Below, piece by piece: positions 1 through 9,484 of a stretch of DNA of 63,634 nucleotides. Within the stretch, counting starts at the first letter, position 1. Every line of letters starts with the position of its first letter. Source of the stretch: an uncultured Eubacteriales bacterium (GTDB lineage Bacteria; Bacillota; Clostridia; Christensenellales; Borkfalkiaceae); the NCBI GenBank assembly GCA_949747905.1, contig CATKEF010000055.1, positions 1 through 63,634 on the forward strand, in the 5' to 3' direction. The notes below the pieces were generated by a model that was given only the letters and a program-made list of their open reading frames with translations, was not told where the DNA came from and ran no database searches. Position numbers and translations under genes: made by a program.

Positions 1-4
1 AAAA

Positions 5-1162
5 CTATTTTCTTCTTCCCGAAATATATTCGAACGCGAGTTTTGCCATCGCTTTATATGCTTCCTCGCTGGGGTGAAGATGGTCGCCGCTGTCAAAACC
101 GTCTTCGAAAGCTCTTCTGTCGTCGTCCGAACGCAGAAGCTCGTCGAAATCGATACAACCGTCCGCGCCTTCGAAGTTGCGCAGAATTTCGTTGAAATCG
201 TCTTTAAGAGTTTCTCTGAAAGGCGCGTATGTACGCCAACCGAAAATGGGCAATAAAGTACCCGTATACACCTTCAGAGAATGTTTTTTTGCAATATTGA
301 CGTAATTTTTTATGCCTTCCGAAAGCTCGGAAACAGTCGGAAGGTCGGACATGGGACGGAAAGGATTGACTTCCGTTCCTACGGGATGAATTATATCGTT
401 TATACCCTGTTGAATAATAACGGTATCGGCGCCGCTGACGGAGGAAATTTCGCGTTCGAAACGTTTTTTGCCGCAAAGACCGTAACTTTCATAAGTTATA
501 CAGTCATACTCTCTTAAAATGCGCGTACCGCTCGCCGCGCGACGGATTACCGCGGTTTTATTATAAGGGGCGTCCATACAAAGTCCTGCAAGATAATCCG
601 GCCAACTCTGAGCGGTTATGGAGTCACCGTAGCATATAACCGCGCGGGCGCAATCTTCCGTAAACAAATCTAACCCGGTAAGAAAATAAAAAGTATCCGT
701 CGTACGCGTTCTCTCAAGCGGCAGTACGGACGAAAACACACAATTTCCCACCGAAAAAAAACCTTTGCTCAAAGGTCCCGTGATAACGACAGCCGAACGC
801 ATAAGCGTAAAATCTTTCAGATAAACGCTGACCGAAACGGTTTCCTGAGGCTTTACGCGGAAAGGAATTTCATCCGAAAATATCTCTTCCCCCGCCCCGA
901 TGGTTACGCTTTCTTTACCGCCGAAAGTGACAAGCGCCGCATCTTTGAGGTTTATTTCCCTGTCCGAAATGGCGGGCGCAAGCGAAACGGCGGAAAGAGT
1001 TACAGGCTCCGTTCCGCAGAAATTCGAAAAATGAAGCCTTACGGCGTCACCGCCGAAAGCGCATTTCAGAGGATAACGGAGAGTTATATTTTTAGCATAA
1101 TTTGCCGGTCGGCGTTCCGCAACGGAAGTTGCGTTGCCCCAGACCGTCACCCATTTGGACAT
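5..1162 (-). CDS. SGNH/GDSL-family hydrolase
   Basis: Probable esterase or deacetylase of the SGNH hydrolase family, 385 residues. The C-terminal half carries the family blocks: GDSIT at about 179-183 (nucleophile Ser181), GIND at 253-256 (oxyanion Asn), and DHLHP at about 360-364 (catalytic Asp and His). The N-terminal 165 residues look like an all-beta accessory domain of the kind placed before the hydrolase domain in carbohydrate esterases. The ATG at 1162 is preferred over an in-frame GTG at 1168, because the GAGAGGTG ribosome site sits five bases before the ATG and would overlap the GTG. There is no signal peptide, so it may be cytoplasmic. It starts 14 bases after engB and is probably the last gene of the tig operon. 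The substrate is unknown. Confidence 0.8.
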   Translation of the reverse strand: MSKWVTVWGNATSVAERRPANYAKNITLRYPLKCAFGGDAVRLHFSNFCGTEPVTLSAVSLAPAISDREINLKDAALVTFGGKESVTIGAGEEIFSDEIPFRVKPQETVSVSVYLKDFTLMRSAVVITGPLSKGFFSVGNCVFSSVLPLERTRTTDTFYFLTGLDLFTEDCARAVICYGDSITAQSWPDYLAGLCMDAPYNKTAVIRRAASGTRILREYDCITYESYGLCGKKRFEREISSVSGADTVIIQQGINDIIHPVGTEVNPFRPMSDLPTVSELSEGIKNYVNIAKKHSLKVYTGTLLPIFGWRTYAPFRETLKDDFNEILRNFEGADGCIDFDELLRSDDDRRAFEDGFDSGDHLHPSEEAYKAMAKLAFEYISGRRK

Positions 1163-1176
1163 AAGCACCTCTCAGA

Positions 1177-1770
1177 TTATTCGCCGTCGGGAAAAACGAC
1201 GCTTTCTATTCTTCCGATTACATTTTCCATCCCCTGCCGCGTTTGAGAAGAGACGGCAATTATATCCCCCTCTCCGCATTTGTACGCAGAGGCAATGACC
1301 CGCACGTTTTTAACCTGAGCGGATTTTGAAAGTTTATCGGATTTCGTAGCTATTACAGTAAACGGCATAGCGTGAAAATACAGAAATTCAATCATCTGCA
1401 TATCGTCGGCTGTCGGTTCGTGCCTTATATCGGAAAGCGCGAAAACATGCGCGATGTTTTCTTTCTCTTCGAAAAATTCGTCCAAAAGCCGCGCCCATCT
1501 GAGTTTTTCTTCCTTGGAAACGCGCGCGAAGCCGTACCCGGGCAAATCGGCAAGAATAAACTGTCCGAAATCGAAATAATTTATCAGCCGCGTCCTGCCC
1601 GGTTCTTTGGAAACCTTGGCAAGTTTTTTACGATTTGCAAGCGCGTTGATAAAACTTGATTTCCCGACGTTGGACTTGCCGCAAACGGCTATTACGGGTT
1701 TATCGGTTTTCAAAAATTTATTTTTATCCGCTACGCTCGTAATAAATTCTGCATTTGTAATTTTAATCAT
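1177..1770 (-). CDS. engB: Ribosome biogenesis GTP-binding protein EngB (YsxC)
   Basis: TrmE-Era-EngA-like GTPase needed for late assembly of the large ribosomal subunit; 197 residues, normal for the family. Visible motifs are G1 GKSNVGKS (31-38), G2 Thr near 60 in EPGRT, G3 DLPGYG (75-80) and G4 TKSD. The ATG at 1770 (MIKITNAEF) has a GGAAGG ribosome site nine bases upstream. A start 29 codons earlier is open, but those codons read into an intergenic repeat and do not match the family. It lies downstream of lon, as in Bacillus (lonA-ysxC). The 197-base gap to lon is filled by repeat copies. Confidence 0.93.
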   Translation of the reverse strand: MIKITNAEFITSVADKNKFLKTDKPVIAVCGKSNVGKSSFINALANRKKLAKVSKEPGRTRLINYFDFGQFILADLPGYGFARVSKEEKLRWARLLDEFFEEKENIAHVFALSDIRHEPTADDMQMIEFLYFHAMPFTVIATKSDKLSKSAQVKNVRVIASAYKCGEGDIIAVSSQTRQGMENVIGRIESVVFPDGE

Positions 1771-1828
1771 TTTTCTAAACCTTCCGTTCACGCGACGCAA
1801 TAATTTTCGAAGACGTGAATTAAAAGCG

Positions 1829-1923
1829 GATTCCTCGGCTGCGCCTCGGTATGACATTTAATATCGCGAATTAGGAATGACATTTAATCGAACGAATAAC
1901 GTTGTCCTATTCGGAATGACATT
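1829..1923 (+). repeat. Dispersed intergenic repeat, cluster A
   Basis: One good copy of the core unit (GATTCCTCGGCTGCGCCTCG, then GTATGACA) at 1829-1855, followed by two degenerate tails, AGGAATGACATT (about 1871-1882) and TTCGGAATGACATT (1909-1922). It sits between lon and engB, inside what is otherwise a compact operon. Read on the minus strand it supplies the false N-terminal extension of engB. Confidence 0.75.
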
Positions 1924-1967
1924 ATTCAACAAAAACCGCAAAACGCCGCAAGAAAACAATAAACAAA

Positions 1968-4277
1968 TCAAATGCCCACTATTGCATTTTTGAACACTGC
2001 GTCAACATCCGTTACGGTTATAAAATTTATTTGCTCGCGCACGTTTCCGGGAATTTCTTCGATATCCTTTCCGTTCTCCGCGGGAATAATGATATCCTTG
2101 ATTCCCGTTCTGTACGCGGCAAGCGCTTTTTCTTTAAGCCCGCCTATTGGAAGCACCTTTCCGCGGAGAGTGATTTCTCCCGTCATCGCCACATTCATTT
2201 TTACGGGCTTTCCCGTAAATGCCGAAAGTATGGCGGTAGCCATGGTTATTCCCGCGCTCGGCCCGTCTTTCGGGGTTGCTCCCTCGGGAACATGGACATG
2301 AATATCCGTTTTCTCAAACACATCGCCGTCTATTCCGTAGCTGCCGCTGTTGGAACGTATATAACTGATAGCCGCCCGCGCGCTCTCTTTCATCACATCT
2401 CCGAGTTTACCCGTAAGCAATATGTCGCCTTTGCCATGCATGGTAGATACTTCTATGGTCAGAGTAGTCCCGCCGACTGCGGTCCACGCAAGCCCTGTTG
2501 CCGCACCTATCTCATCGCGGTCGAGAGATTTATCGCGCGCATAGCGCCTTGCTCCGAGAAATTCGCTTACGTTATCGACCGTAATGCGAACCTCTTCGTT
2601 CTCGCCGACGCCGAATTTCACCGCGACTTTGCGGCAGATATCGTCTATTCTGCGTTCGAGATTTCTTACGCCCGCTTCCAGCGTATACCCGGAAATTATT
2701 TCGTCTATCGCTTGTTCGTCAAAAGCGAGCGACCGTTCTTTAAGACCGTTCGCACCAAGTTTTTTGGGAATAAGATAGCGAATTGCTATTTCCCTCTTCT
2801 CTTCCTGCGTGTATCCGCTAAGCTCTATGACCTCCATTCTGTCCAGAAGCGGACGTGGAATAGTGTCGAGCGTATTCGCCGTGGTAATAAACAGAACTTT
2901 GCTCAAATCGTACGGAATTTCCAAATATCTGTCGCGGAAAGCAGAATTCTGAGCGGGGTCCAGCACCTCTAAAAGAGCGCTCGCTGGGTCTCCGCGCATA
3001 TCGGACGACAGCTTGTCTATTTCGTCGAGCAGAAATACGGGATTTATCGTGCCCGCATTTTTCATTCCCGCCATTATACGACCCGGCATCGAGCCGATAT
3101 AAGTTTTTCGGTGACCGCGGATTTCCGCCTCGTCTTTTACTCCGCCCAGACTCATTCTCACCATTTTTCTGCCCAGCGCCCGGGCAACGGAATTGGCTAC
3201 AGACGTTTTGCCCACGCCGGGAGGTCCCACGAAACAAAGTATTGGCGCGTTAAGCCCGTCCGTAAGTTTGAGTACGGCGAGATATTCCGTAATTCTTTCC
3301 TTTATTTTTTCAAGACCGTAGTGGTCCTCGTTGAGTATTTTAACGGCGTCGGAAAGATTATCCGTATCCGTCGTCTTTTCCGTCCAGGGGATATCCAGAA
3401 GCCAGTCGATATACAGGCGCAGAACGTTATATTCGGGTGAGGAAGTCTGCATTCTGCTCATGCGCGACAGCTCTTTGAGCGCCTTTTCGCGCACCTCGTC
3501 GGGCATTCCCTTTTCCTTGATTCTTTTTTCGAGTTCGTCCCTTTCCTCCAAATCGTCGCCAAGTTCGGCGTGAATGGCTTTGAGCTGCTCGCGCAGGAAA
3601 TATTCCTTTTGGTTCTTGTCGATATTTGCGCGCACAGCCGCGTTGATTTTCTTTTCCAGACGTGAAATTTCAAGCTCGTCGTTCAGAACTTTATCGAAAA
3701 GTCGCAATCTCTCTGCGAGACGGAAACATTCAAGAAGCGACTGTTTCGTCTCTACGTTCAATCTGAGATTGTGCGCGGCTATATTTATATAACGGTCGGG
3801 GTCGTCGCAACGTTCGAGCATAGTAAGCGTTTCTTTGCCTATCCGCGAATCGGAACCGCCTATTTCGGAAACCATGTCGCGAGTCGTACGGAAATACGCC
3901 TCCTCCAAAGCCTCGTCGCCGTGCACGGTTTTTATTGCGTCGACTTCGGCGATAAGCGCGCCGTCGGCATTTTCCATACTGCGCGCCGCCGCGCGGTAAA
4001 GACAGTCGACGGTTATTCTGAGGTTATTTCCGGGCAGACGTACTATCTGTCTGATTTTTGCAACGGTACCCGTGAAATATAAATCTTCGGCAGTAATTTC
4101 GGTCTTTGTCGCCGTCTTCTGCGCACACACAAAAATATACGAATCGCGCTCGGAAGCAAGTTTTACCGCAGAAAGCGAAACAAGTCTTCCGGCATCGAAA
4201 CTGGTAGACGTATCCGGGAAAAACACCCTGTCCCGCATTGCGACAACCGGGAATGTTTCGGAAACTTTACGCGCCAT
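1968..4277 (-). CDS. lon: ATP-dependent protease Lon (LonA type)
   Basis: Cytoplasmic AAA+ serine protease that degrades misfolded and regulatory proteins; 769 residues, normal for LonA. Order: N-terminal substrate domain (1-about 200), coiled coil, AAA+ module with Walker A GPPGVGKT (351-358) and Walker B FLLDEID (about 415-421), and a C-terminal protease domain with the Ser-Lys dyad Ser674 (DGPSAGIT) and Lys717 (GGLKEK). Their 43-residue spacing equals that in E. coli Lon. The start has a strong AAGGAGGAG site. It follows clpX by 80 bases containing a stable hairpin. The N-terminal extension and dyad distinguish it from LonB. Confidence 0.97.
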   Translation of the reverse strand: MARKVSETFPVVAMRDRVFFPDTSTSFDAGRLVSLSAVKLASERDSYIFVCAQKTATKTEITAEDLYFTGTVAKIRQIVRLPGNNLRITVDCLYRAAARSMENADGALIAEVDAIKTVHGDEALEEAYFRTTRDMVSEIGGSDSRIGKETLTMLERCDDPDRYINIAAHNLRLNVETKQSLLECFRLAERLRLFDKVLNDELEISRLEKKINAAVRANIDKNQKEYFLREQLKAIHAELGDDLEERDELEKRIKEKGMPDEVREKALKELSRMSRMQTSSPEYNVLRLYIDWLLDIPWTEKTTDTDNLSDAVKILNEDHYGLEKIKERITEYLAVLKLTDGLNAPILCFVGPPGVGKTSVANSVARALGRKMVRMSLGGVKDEAEIRGHRKTYIGSMPGRIMAGMKNAGTINPVFLLDEIDKLSSDMRGDPASALLEVLDPAQNSAFRDRYLEIPYDLSKVLFITTANTLDTIPRPLLDRMEVIELSGYTQEEKREIAIRYLIPKKLGANGLKERSLAFDEQAIDEIISGYTLEAGVRNLERRIDDICRKVAVKFGVGENEEVRITVDNVSEFLGARRYARDKSLDRDEIGAATGLAWTAVGGTTLTIEVSTMHGKGDILLTGKLGDVMKESARAAISYIRSNSGSYGIDGDVFEKTDIHVHVPEGATPKDGPSAGITMATAILSAFTGKPVKMNVAMTGEITLRGKVLPIGGLKEKALAAYRTGIKDIIIPAENGKDIEEIPGNVREQINFITVTDVDAVFKNAIVGI

Positions 4278-4314
4278 TTCTCCTCCTTGAAAGTAAACTC
4301 ATTTAAAAGGCAAA

Positions 4315-4343
4315 CGCGCAATTTCTCTCTATGAAATTGCGCG
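4315..4343 (-). terminator. Hairpin between clpX and lon
   Basis: Perfect 11-bp stem (CGCGCAATTTC / GAAATTGCGCG) with a 7-base loop. On the minus strand the following sequence is T-rich (TTTGCCTTTT) but not a clean T tract. It may be a weak or partial terminator, or an RNA-processing stem lowering lon relative to clpX. Confidence 0.5.
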
Positions 4344-4357
4344 ATAAACAATCGTTA

Positions 4358-5581
4358 TTATGCCGAACGCTTATAAACGATTTTAGGCTCGGCTTTATCG
4401 GTCACGCACTCTCTCGTGACAATTACTTCTTCTATATTTTTCTCCGAAGGCAGCTTGTACATTACCGAAGTCATAAAGCCCTCGATAATAGTTCTCAGTC
4501 CTCTTGCGCCCGTCTTCAAACGGATTGCGGTATTTGCGATTTCACGCACGGCACCGTCCTCCACGGTCAGCTTTACGCCGTCCATGGCAATCAGTTTCTG
4601 ATACTGCTTTATAATGGCGTTCTTGGGTTGCGTCAAAATATTGACGAGCGCGTCCTCCGTAAGAGGATGCAGACTTACCACAATGGGAATACGCCCGACG
4701 AATTCGGGGATAAGCCCGAACTTAGTCAAATCCTGAGGCTTGACGTCGGACAACATTTCGTACACATTCTCCTCGGTATCCTTTACCGTACCACCGAAAC
4801 CGAGTGACGTGTTGTCCCTTCTCTTTTGAACGATTTTATCAAGCCCGACGAACGCGCCGCCGCAGATAAACAGAATGTTGGTTGTATCGAGGCGGATGCA
4901 CTCCTGCTGAGGGTGCTTTCTTCCGCCCTGCGGAGGAACGTTGGCAACGGTACTCTCGATTATTTTGAGAAGCGCCTGCTGAACGCCTTCGCCGGAAACG
5001 TCGCGCGTTATGGAGACGTTCTCGCCCTTTCTCGCGATTTTATCGATTTCGTCGATATAGATTATGCCGCGCTGAGCTTTCTCCACGTCATAATCTGCGT
5101 TCTGTATCAACTTTAAAAGTATATTTTCGACGTCCTCGCCGACATAACCCGCTTCCGTAAGCGTGGTCGCGTCCGAAGACGCGAAAGGAACGTTGAGAAT
5201 TTTCGCGAGAGTGCGGGCAAGCAAAGTCTTTCCGCATCCGGTAGGCCCCAAAAGAAGAATATTGCTCTTCTCTATTTCGACGTCCGCGTCCTCTTCCTTG
5301 TCTCCGAGATGATTTATTCTCTTGTAATGGTTGTATACCGCAACGCTCAGTACTTTTTTCGCCTCGTCCTGTCCAACGATATATTTATCGAGCTCTTCCT
5401 TGATTTCCGCGGGCGCTTTGAGTGGCACGGGCTGATTGGGTTTTTCATCGGCCTCCTTTACCATATCGTTGCATATGGCAATACACTCGTCGCAAATAAA
5501 AGCCTCGTCTCTGCCTTTTATTAATTTCTTTACCAGATTTTCCGGTTTCCCGCAAAACGAACAAAAATTACGTTCTTTCAA
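4358..5581 (-). CDS. clpX: ATP-dependent Clp protease ATP-binding subunit ClpX
   Basis: AAA+ unfoldase that feeds proteins to ClpP; 407 residues from the chosen start. An N-terminal zinc-binding domain (C7, C10, C30, C33) is followed by Walker A GPTGCGKT (112-119), Walker B YIDEIDK, the GYVGED pore-loop segment, and an LGF loop (TSLGFGG), which is a ClpP-docking tripeptide. The start is a TTG at 5581: AGAGG lies six bases upstream and the product begins [12 protein letters not shown], matching the family. The ATG 14 codons upstream would translate through intergenic hairpins and has no ribosome site. It follows clpP in the tig operon. Confidence 0.96.
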   Translation of the reverse strand: MKERNFCSFCGKPENLVKKLIKGRDEAFICDECIAICNDMVKEADEKPNQPVPLKAPAEIKEELDKYIVGQDEAKKVLSVAVYNHYKRINHLGDKEEDADVEIEKSNILLLGPTGCGKTLLARTLAKILNVPFASSDATTLTEAGYVGEDVENILLKLIQNADYDVEKAQRGIIYIDEIDKIARKGENVSITRDVSGEGVQQALLKIIESTVANVPPQGGRKHPQQECIRLDTTNILFICGGAFVGLDKIVQKRRDNTSLGFGGTVKDTEENVYEMLSDVKPQDLTKFGLIPEFVGRIPIVVSLHPLTEDALVNILTQPKNAIIKQYQKLIAMDGVKLTVEDGAVREIANTAIRLKTGARGLRTIIEGFMTSVMYKLPSEKNIEEVIVTRECVTDKAEPKIVYKRSA

Positions 5582-5595
5582 ATTACACCTCTTGT

Positions 5596-5637
5596 CCTTA
5601 TTACATAATAAGGGTAGTTGCAAATAGCAACTACCCT
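5596..5637 (-). promoter_or_regulatory. Tandem hairpins between clpP and clpX
   Basis: Two overlapping perfect inverted repeats fill most of the 78-base gap. One has 11-bp arms AGGGTAGTTGC / GCAACTACCCT (5611-5621 and 5627-5637) with a 5-base loop. The other is the 18-base palindrome CCTTATTACATAATAAGG (5596-5613), ending just before the clpX ribosome site. There is no T tract, so a simple terminator is unlikely. Mutually exclusive RNA folds or a processing site are inferences. Confidence 0.55.
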
Positions 5638-5659
5638 GCGGTTGCCGCTTAAATTGCCT

Positions 5660-6256
5660 TTATCTCTTGTAGAACACCTTGTCTATAAGTCCGTATTCGA
5701 GCGCTTCCTGCGCGGAAAGATAGTTGTCCCTGTCGGTATCCTTTTCAATCTGCGCCAGAGGCTTGCCCGAATTTTCGGCAAGTATCGAGTTGAGTTTTTG
5801 TTTGGTTTTAAGAATATGCTCCGCGGCGATTTTTATGTCGCTCGCCTGTCCCTGCGCGCCGCCGAGAGGCTGATGTATCATAATTTCGCTGTTTGGAAGC
5901 GCAAATCTCTTGCCTTTCTTACCGCTCGAAAGAAGGAACGCGCCCATCGACGCCGCCATTCCGATACATATAGTCGCAACATCGCATTTGATGTAGTTCA
6001 TAGTATCGTAAATAGCAAGCCCTGCGGAAACCGAACCGCCGGGACTGTTGATGTACAGGGAAACGTCCTTCGACGGGTCCTTTGACTCGAGATAAATGAG
6101 CTGAGCCACAACGGTGTTTGCGACGGCGTCGTCTATTTCGCCGCTCAAAAATATTATTCTGTCTTCTAAAAGTCTGCTGTAAATATCATAAGAGCGCTCC
6201 CCGCGGGAAGTCTGCTCCACGATGTAGGGCACAAGCGCCCCTCTCTCGTTAACCAT
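5660..6256 (-). CDS. clpP: ATP-dependent Clp protease proteolytic subunit ClpP
   Basis: Serine protease that forms the tetradecameric ClpP barrel and works with ClpX; 198 residues. The catalytic triad is Ser103 (GMAASMGA), His128 (IMIHQPLGG) and Asp177 ([10 protein letters not shown]). The 25- and 49-residue spacings match E. coli ClpP. The ATG at 6256 ([15 protein letters not shown]) has AAGGAG six bases upstream. An earlier in-frame start would overlap tig and has no support. It lies 25 bases after tig. Confidence 0.97.
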   Translation of the reverse strand: MVNERGALVPYIVEQTSRGERSYDIYSRLLEDRIIFLSGEIDDAVANTVVAQLIYLESKDPSKDVSLYINSPGGSVSAGLAIYDTMNYIKCDVATICIGMAASMGAFLLSSGKKGKRFALPNSEIMIHQPLGGAQGQASDIKIAAEHILKTKQKLNSILAENSGKPLAQIEKDTDRDNYLSAQEALEYGLIDKVFYKR

Positions 6257-6281
6257 AATTAACTCCTTGACTGATATTCGA

Positions 6282-7637
6282 TTATTCGGCTTTCTTTTTG
6301 GCTGCACTCTTTTTAGCCGCAGGCTTTTTCTCGGGCTTTTCTTCGGAGTACAACTCGTTGTTTTTCATAAGAAAATCGAAAAGTTTGGTTATGACGATAT
6401 CGTTTTTAATATAGTCCAACTGTCTGGGATCCATATTCTTTTTGTAATCTTCGGCGCTCTTTTCGACCGATTTTGCCTGTTCTGCGATTTTTTCATCGAC
6501 TTCGGCGTCTTCGGCAGTAAAGTTTTCCGTTTTTACAATCTTTTCTATTACAAGCTGAGACATAACTCTCGGTGCGGCCTGCTCACGATACTGCTCGCGG
6601 AACGCTTCCATTGTCTGACCCATATAGCGGAGATAATCTTCCATTTTAAGACCCTGATACATTAGACGATAAGAAAAGTCCTGTACCATTCTGTCTATTT
6701 CGCTCTCAATCATAGCGTTGGGGATTTCGGCTTTGGCATTTTTTACAATCTCGGAAACTATGCTGTTTTCCGTTTCGTCGCGCGAACGGTTCTGCGCCGT
6801 TTTAAGAAGTCTTTCGCGGCATTTTTCCTTATATTCCGCGACAGTTTCGACGCCTGCATTTTTCTTTACGTACTCGTCGGTCAGCTCGGGAAGTTTGTTT
6901 TCGTAAATTTTATTGAGCTTTATAGCGAAAACGGCGTCCTTTCCGCGAAGATTTTCTGCCTGATAATTTTCGGGGAACTTGACGGTTATATCTTTGTTAC
7001 TGCCGATTTCCATTCCTTCGACCTGCTCTTCGAAGCCGGGAATGAAACTCCCGCTTCCGAGTACGAGGTCATAGCTTTCCGCCGTGCCGCCCGCAAACTT
7101 TTCGCCGTCTACGCTGCCCGAGAAATCTATGTTGACCTTATCTCCGTTTTTGGAGACTCTGTCCGTGACCTCGACTTCTTCGGCGTGACGTTCGAGAAGT
7201 TTTTTAACTTCGTTCTCAACGTCCTCGTCGGTAACATTATACTCAAACTTTTTTATTTTTAAACCTGTGTATTTCTCTATTTCCACGTCGGGTTTTACGG
7301 GCACGACGGCTACGAGAGTAACCCCTTTGCCTTCCGTCATATCCTCTACGGAAAGTTCGGGCTCGCCAACCGCGGTGAAATTGTCCTTTTCTTTTTCGAT
7401 TATGCCGAAATAGTGCTCCCCGTAAAGAACGTTCAACGCGTCCTCGAAGAAAAGACCTTTGCCATAGTAATTTTCAAGTACGGGCTGAGGCGCCTTGCCC
7501 TTTCTGAAACCGGGAACGGTATACTTGCCGCGCGTCTTTTTATACGCGGTTGCAATAGCGTTCCTCCACTCTTCTTCCGTAAAGTCAATGGTTATTTTAA
7601 CCGTGCTTTTTTCTCCTGCCGCCTGAGTATAATTCAT
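6282..7637 (-). CDS. tig: Trigger factor (ribosome-associated chaperone/PPIase)
   Basis: Binds the ribosome exit tunnel and assists nascent-chain folding; 451 residues. The N-terminal ribosome-binding domain has the GFRKGKAP signature at about 43-50. An FKBP-type prolyl isomerase domain covers about 150-245, and an alpha-helical C-terminal chaperone domain follows. The last 15 residues are a Lys/Ala-rich tail ([15 protein letters not shown]) outside the conserved fold. An AGGAG ribosome site precedes the ATG. It is the first gene of the operon tig-clpP-clpX-lon-engB-SGNH. Confidence 0.97.
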   Translation of the reverse strand: MNYTQAAGEKSTVKITIDFTEEEWRNAIATAYKKTRGKYTVPGFRKGKAPQPVLENYYGKGLFFEDALNVLYGEHYFGIIEKEKDNFTAVGEPELSVEDMTEGKGVTLVAVVPVKPDVEIEKYTGLKIKKFEYNVTDEDVENEVKKLLERHAEEVEVTDRVSKNGDKVNIDFSGSVDGEKFAGGTAESYDLVLGSGSFIPGFEEQVEGMEIGSNKDITVKFPENYQAENLRGKDAVFAIKLNKIYENKLPELTDEYVKKNAGVETVAEYKEKCRERLLKTAQNRSRDETENSIVSEIVKNAKAEIPNAMIESEIDRMVQDFSYRLMYQGLKMEDYLRYMGQTMEAFREQYREQAAPRVMSQLVIEKIVKTENFTAEDAEVDEKIAEQAKSVEKSAEDYKKNMDPRQLDYIKNDIVITKLFDFLMKNNELYSEEKPEKKPAAKKSAAKKKAE

Positions 7638-7703
7638 CAGAATATCTCCTAATCGTAAAATATTGTACTTTTTTAATGGCGTTTATGTATTTTGCCAAGT
7701 TAT

Positions 7704-7732
7704 ATTTTAACACATCAGCCAAGTTTTGAAAA
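7704..7732 (-). promoter_or_regulatory. Candidate promoter of the tig operon
   Basis: On the minus strand: TTTTCA (7732-7727), 17 bases, TAAAAT (7709-7704), with a TG one base before the -10 (extended -10). Match to sigma-A is moderate. The leader would be about 60 bases. Confidence 0.45.
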
Positions 7733-7754
7733 GCGTTTTTTCGTAACAAATAAA

Positions 7755-7783
7755 TTTACTTTTCAAAAAATTTGCTGTATAAT
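7755..7783 (+). promoter_or_regulatory. Candidate sigma-A promoter of rqcH
   Basis: TTTACT (7755-7760), 17 bases, TATAAT (7778-7783), divergent from the tig promoter. The start site would fall near 7790, giving a short leader that contains the GAGGAAGA ribosome site. Confidence 0.6.
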
Positions 7784-7816
7784 GCAGATAAAACACCGTA
7801 GCGAGGAAGACCTTTT

Positions 7817-9481
7817 TTGCCGCAGGACGCTTTTACCATAGGCTTTATTGCCGATGAACTGAATAACAGACTACGCGGCGGAAAAATCTCCCGCATAACG
7901 CAGCCGGGTCGCGACGATATTATATTTATTATATACACCGCCGAAGGCACCGTTAAACTCGAAATGTGCCTTTCCGCAAAATGGTGCAGAATAAATCTTA
8001 CCGACAGGGAAGCCCCCGCCCCGAAAACCGCGCCGGGGTTTTGCATGCTTTTGCGAAAACATTTACAAAACGCAAAAATAACAAAGATAGAACAAATTCC
8101 CGGAGAAAGAATCGTCTACTTCGATTTTGAGTGCGTTTCCGAATTCGAACTTACCGAAATGCGGCTGTACGTCGAGCTTATGGGAAAATATTCCAACGCC
8201 GTACTTACAAAAGACGGAGTAATCTCGGGCGCGCTGAAAACCACCTCCATAGGGGAAAACACGAAACGCGTACTCTTTACGGGTGTAAAATACGCGTTGC
8301 CCGAACCGCAGGACAAAATTTCGCCGCAATCGCTTTGCGAAATAAGAAACCTTCTCGAAAACGATTATTCAGACAAGGCAAAATTATTGGCGGACGGAAT
8401 CCGAGGAATCGCTTACTCCACCGCGCACGAAATAGTACAATCTTTCAACGGCAATCCTTGCGCCGAAGACGTTAACCGCTATATATGCGGGGGTCAAAAG
8501 AATCCGTGCGTCGTTTTCACGGAAGGAAAACCGACCGACTTCAAAGTGCGTTCCGTCGAAAAAAACAAAATTTCTTATGACAGCGTGTTGAAAGCGCAAA
8601 CCGCTTACTACGATTATGTCACCGAAAGACGCGATTTCGAAGAGGAAAAAAGCAGGCTGAGTTCCGCACTCAATTCTTCCGTCAAAAAACTGGAAAAGAG
8701 ACTGGCATCCATATATTCCAAACTGGACGAATGCGCCGACGCGGAAGAAACAAAACTCAAAGGCGAACTTATTACCGCCAATATATATGCACTCAAACGT
8801 GGCATGGACAGCTTTGAAGCCGTAAACTATTACGACGAAAACGGCGGAAAATTACAGATACGACTGGACAAAACTCTTTCGCCGGCGGACAATGCTCAGA
8901 AATACTATAAAAAATATGCAAAGCTCAAAAGAACCGCGGCTGCGGTAGGGCTGCAAAAATCGGAAACCGAAGAGAATCTTCGCTATTTAAGCAGCATTGC
9001 CACCCACATATATGCCGCCGAATGCCTTGAAGACTTGCGCGAAACCGCGCAGGAGCTGCAAAATTCCGGTCTAATAAAGAGCCGAGACGACGGAAAGAAA
9101 AAGCAAATCGCGACGTCGCCCTTCCGCGAATTTTCAAAGGACGGATTCAGAATAATCTGCGGACGCAACAATTTACAGAACGACAGACTTCTGAAAAGCG
9201 CAGCCGCGGACGATTTGTGGCTGCACACTCACACCTACCACTCCTCTCACGTGGTCATAGTTACAAAAGGAGGAAAAGTTCCCGACGAGGTGTTGCTTGC
9301 CGCCGCAGAAATCTGCGCCTATTATTCCGAGGGACGTGAGGGGACAAAAGTCGCGGTCGACTATACCCTGAGAAAATTCGTAAGAAAACCGCCGAAAACC
9401 AATGCGGGGTTCGTAACCTATACGGAATATAAAAACATTCTCGTCACGCCGGACAAACACGGTGAACTTAAAACGGAGTAA
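7817..9481 (+). CDS. rqcH: NFACT-family ribosome quality-control protein RqcH
   Basis: Rqc2/NEMF homologue; in Bacillus it adds C-terminal alanine tails to stalled chains on free 50S subunits. 554 residues. The NFACT-N/FbpA domain is at 1-about 230, a coiled coil at about 265-420 and the NFACT-R domain at about 440-554 (DLWLHTHTYHSSHVVI, LRKFVRKP). The start is TTG with GAGGAAGA at 7802-7809. The position of the conserved DR pair (97-98 in B. subtilis numbering) reads E97-R98, a conservative change. It leads a plus-strand unit with three small membrane proteins. An older label for the family is fibronectin-binding protein. Confidence 0.92.
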   Translation: MPQDAFTIGFIADELNNRLRGGKISRITQPGRDDIIFIIYTAEGTVKLEMCLSAKWCRINLTDREAPAPKTAPGFCMLLRKHLQNAKITKIEQIPGERIVYFDFECVSEFELTEMRLYVELMGKYSNAVLTKDGVISGALKTTSIGENTKRVLFTGVKYALPEPQDKISPQSLCEIRNLLENDYSDKAKLLADGIRGIAYSTAHEIVQSFNGNPCAEDVNRYICGGQKNPCVVFTEGKPTDFKVRSVEKNKISYDSVLKAQTAYYDYVTERRDFEEEKSRLSSALNSSVKKLEKRLASIYSKLDECADAEETKLKGELITANIYALKRGMDSFEAVNYYDENGGKLQIRLDKTLSPADNAQKYYKKYAKLKRTAAAVGLQKSETEENLRYLSSIATHIYAAECLEDLRETAQELQNSGLIKSRDDGKKKQIATSPFREFSKDGFRIICGRNNLQNDRLLKSAAADDLWLHTHTYHSSHVVIVTKGGKVPDEVLLAAAEICAYYSEGREGTKVAVDYTLRKFVRKPPKTNAGFVTYTEYKNILVTPDKHGELKTE

Positions 9482-9484
9482 TCA

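Noticed and set aside
1771-1857. N-terminal extension of EngB
   Set aside because: The extra 29 codons derive from repeat cluster A. The internal ATG has a good ribosome site and matches the family start.
2031-2972. Open frame of 313 codons antisense to lon
   Set aside because: Lon is certain from its AAA+ and protease motifs; the antisense product has no features.
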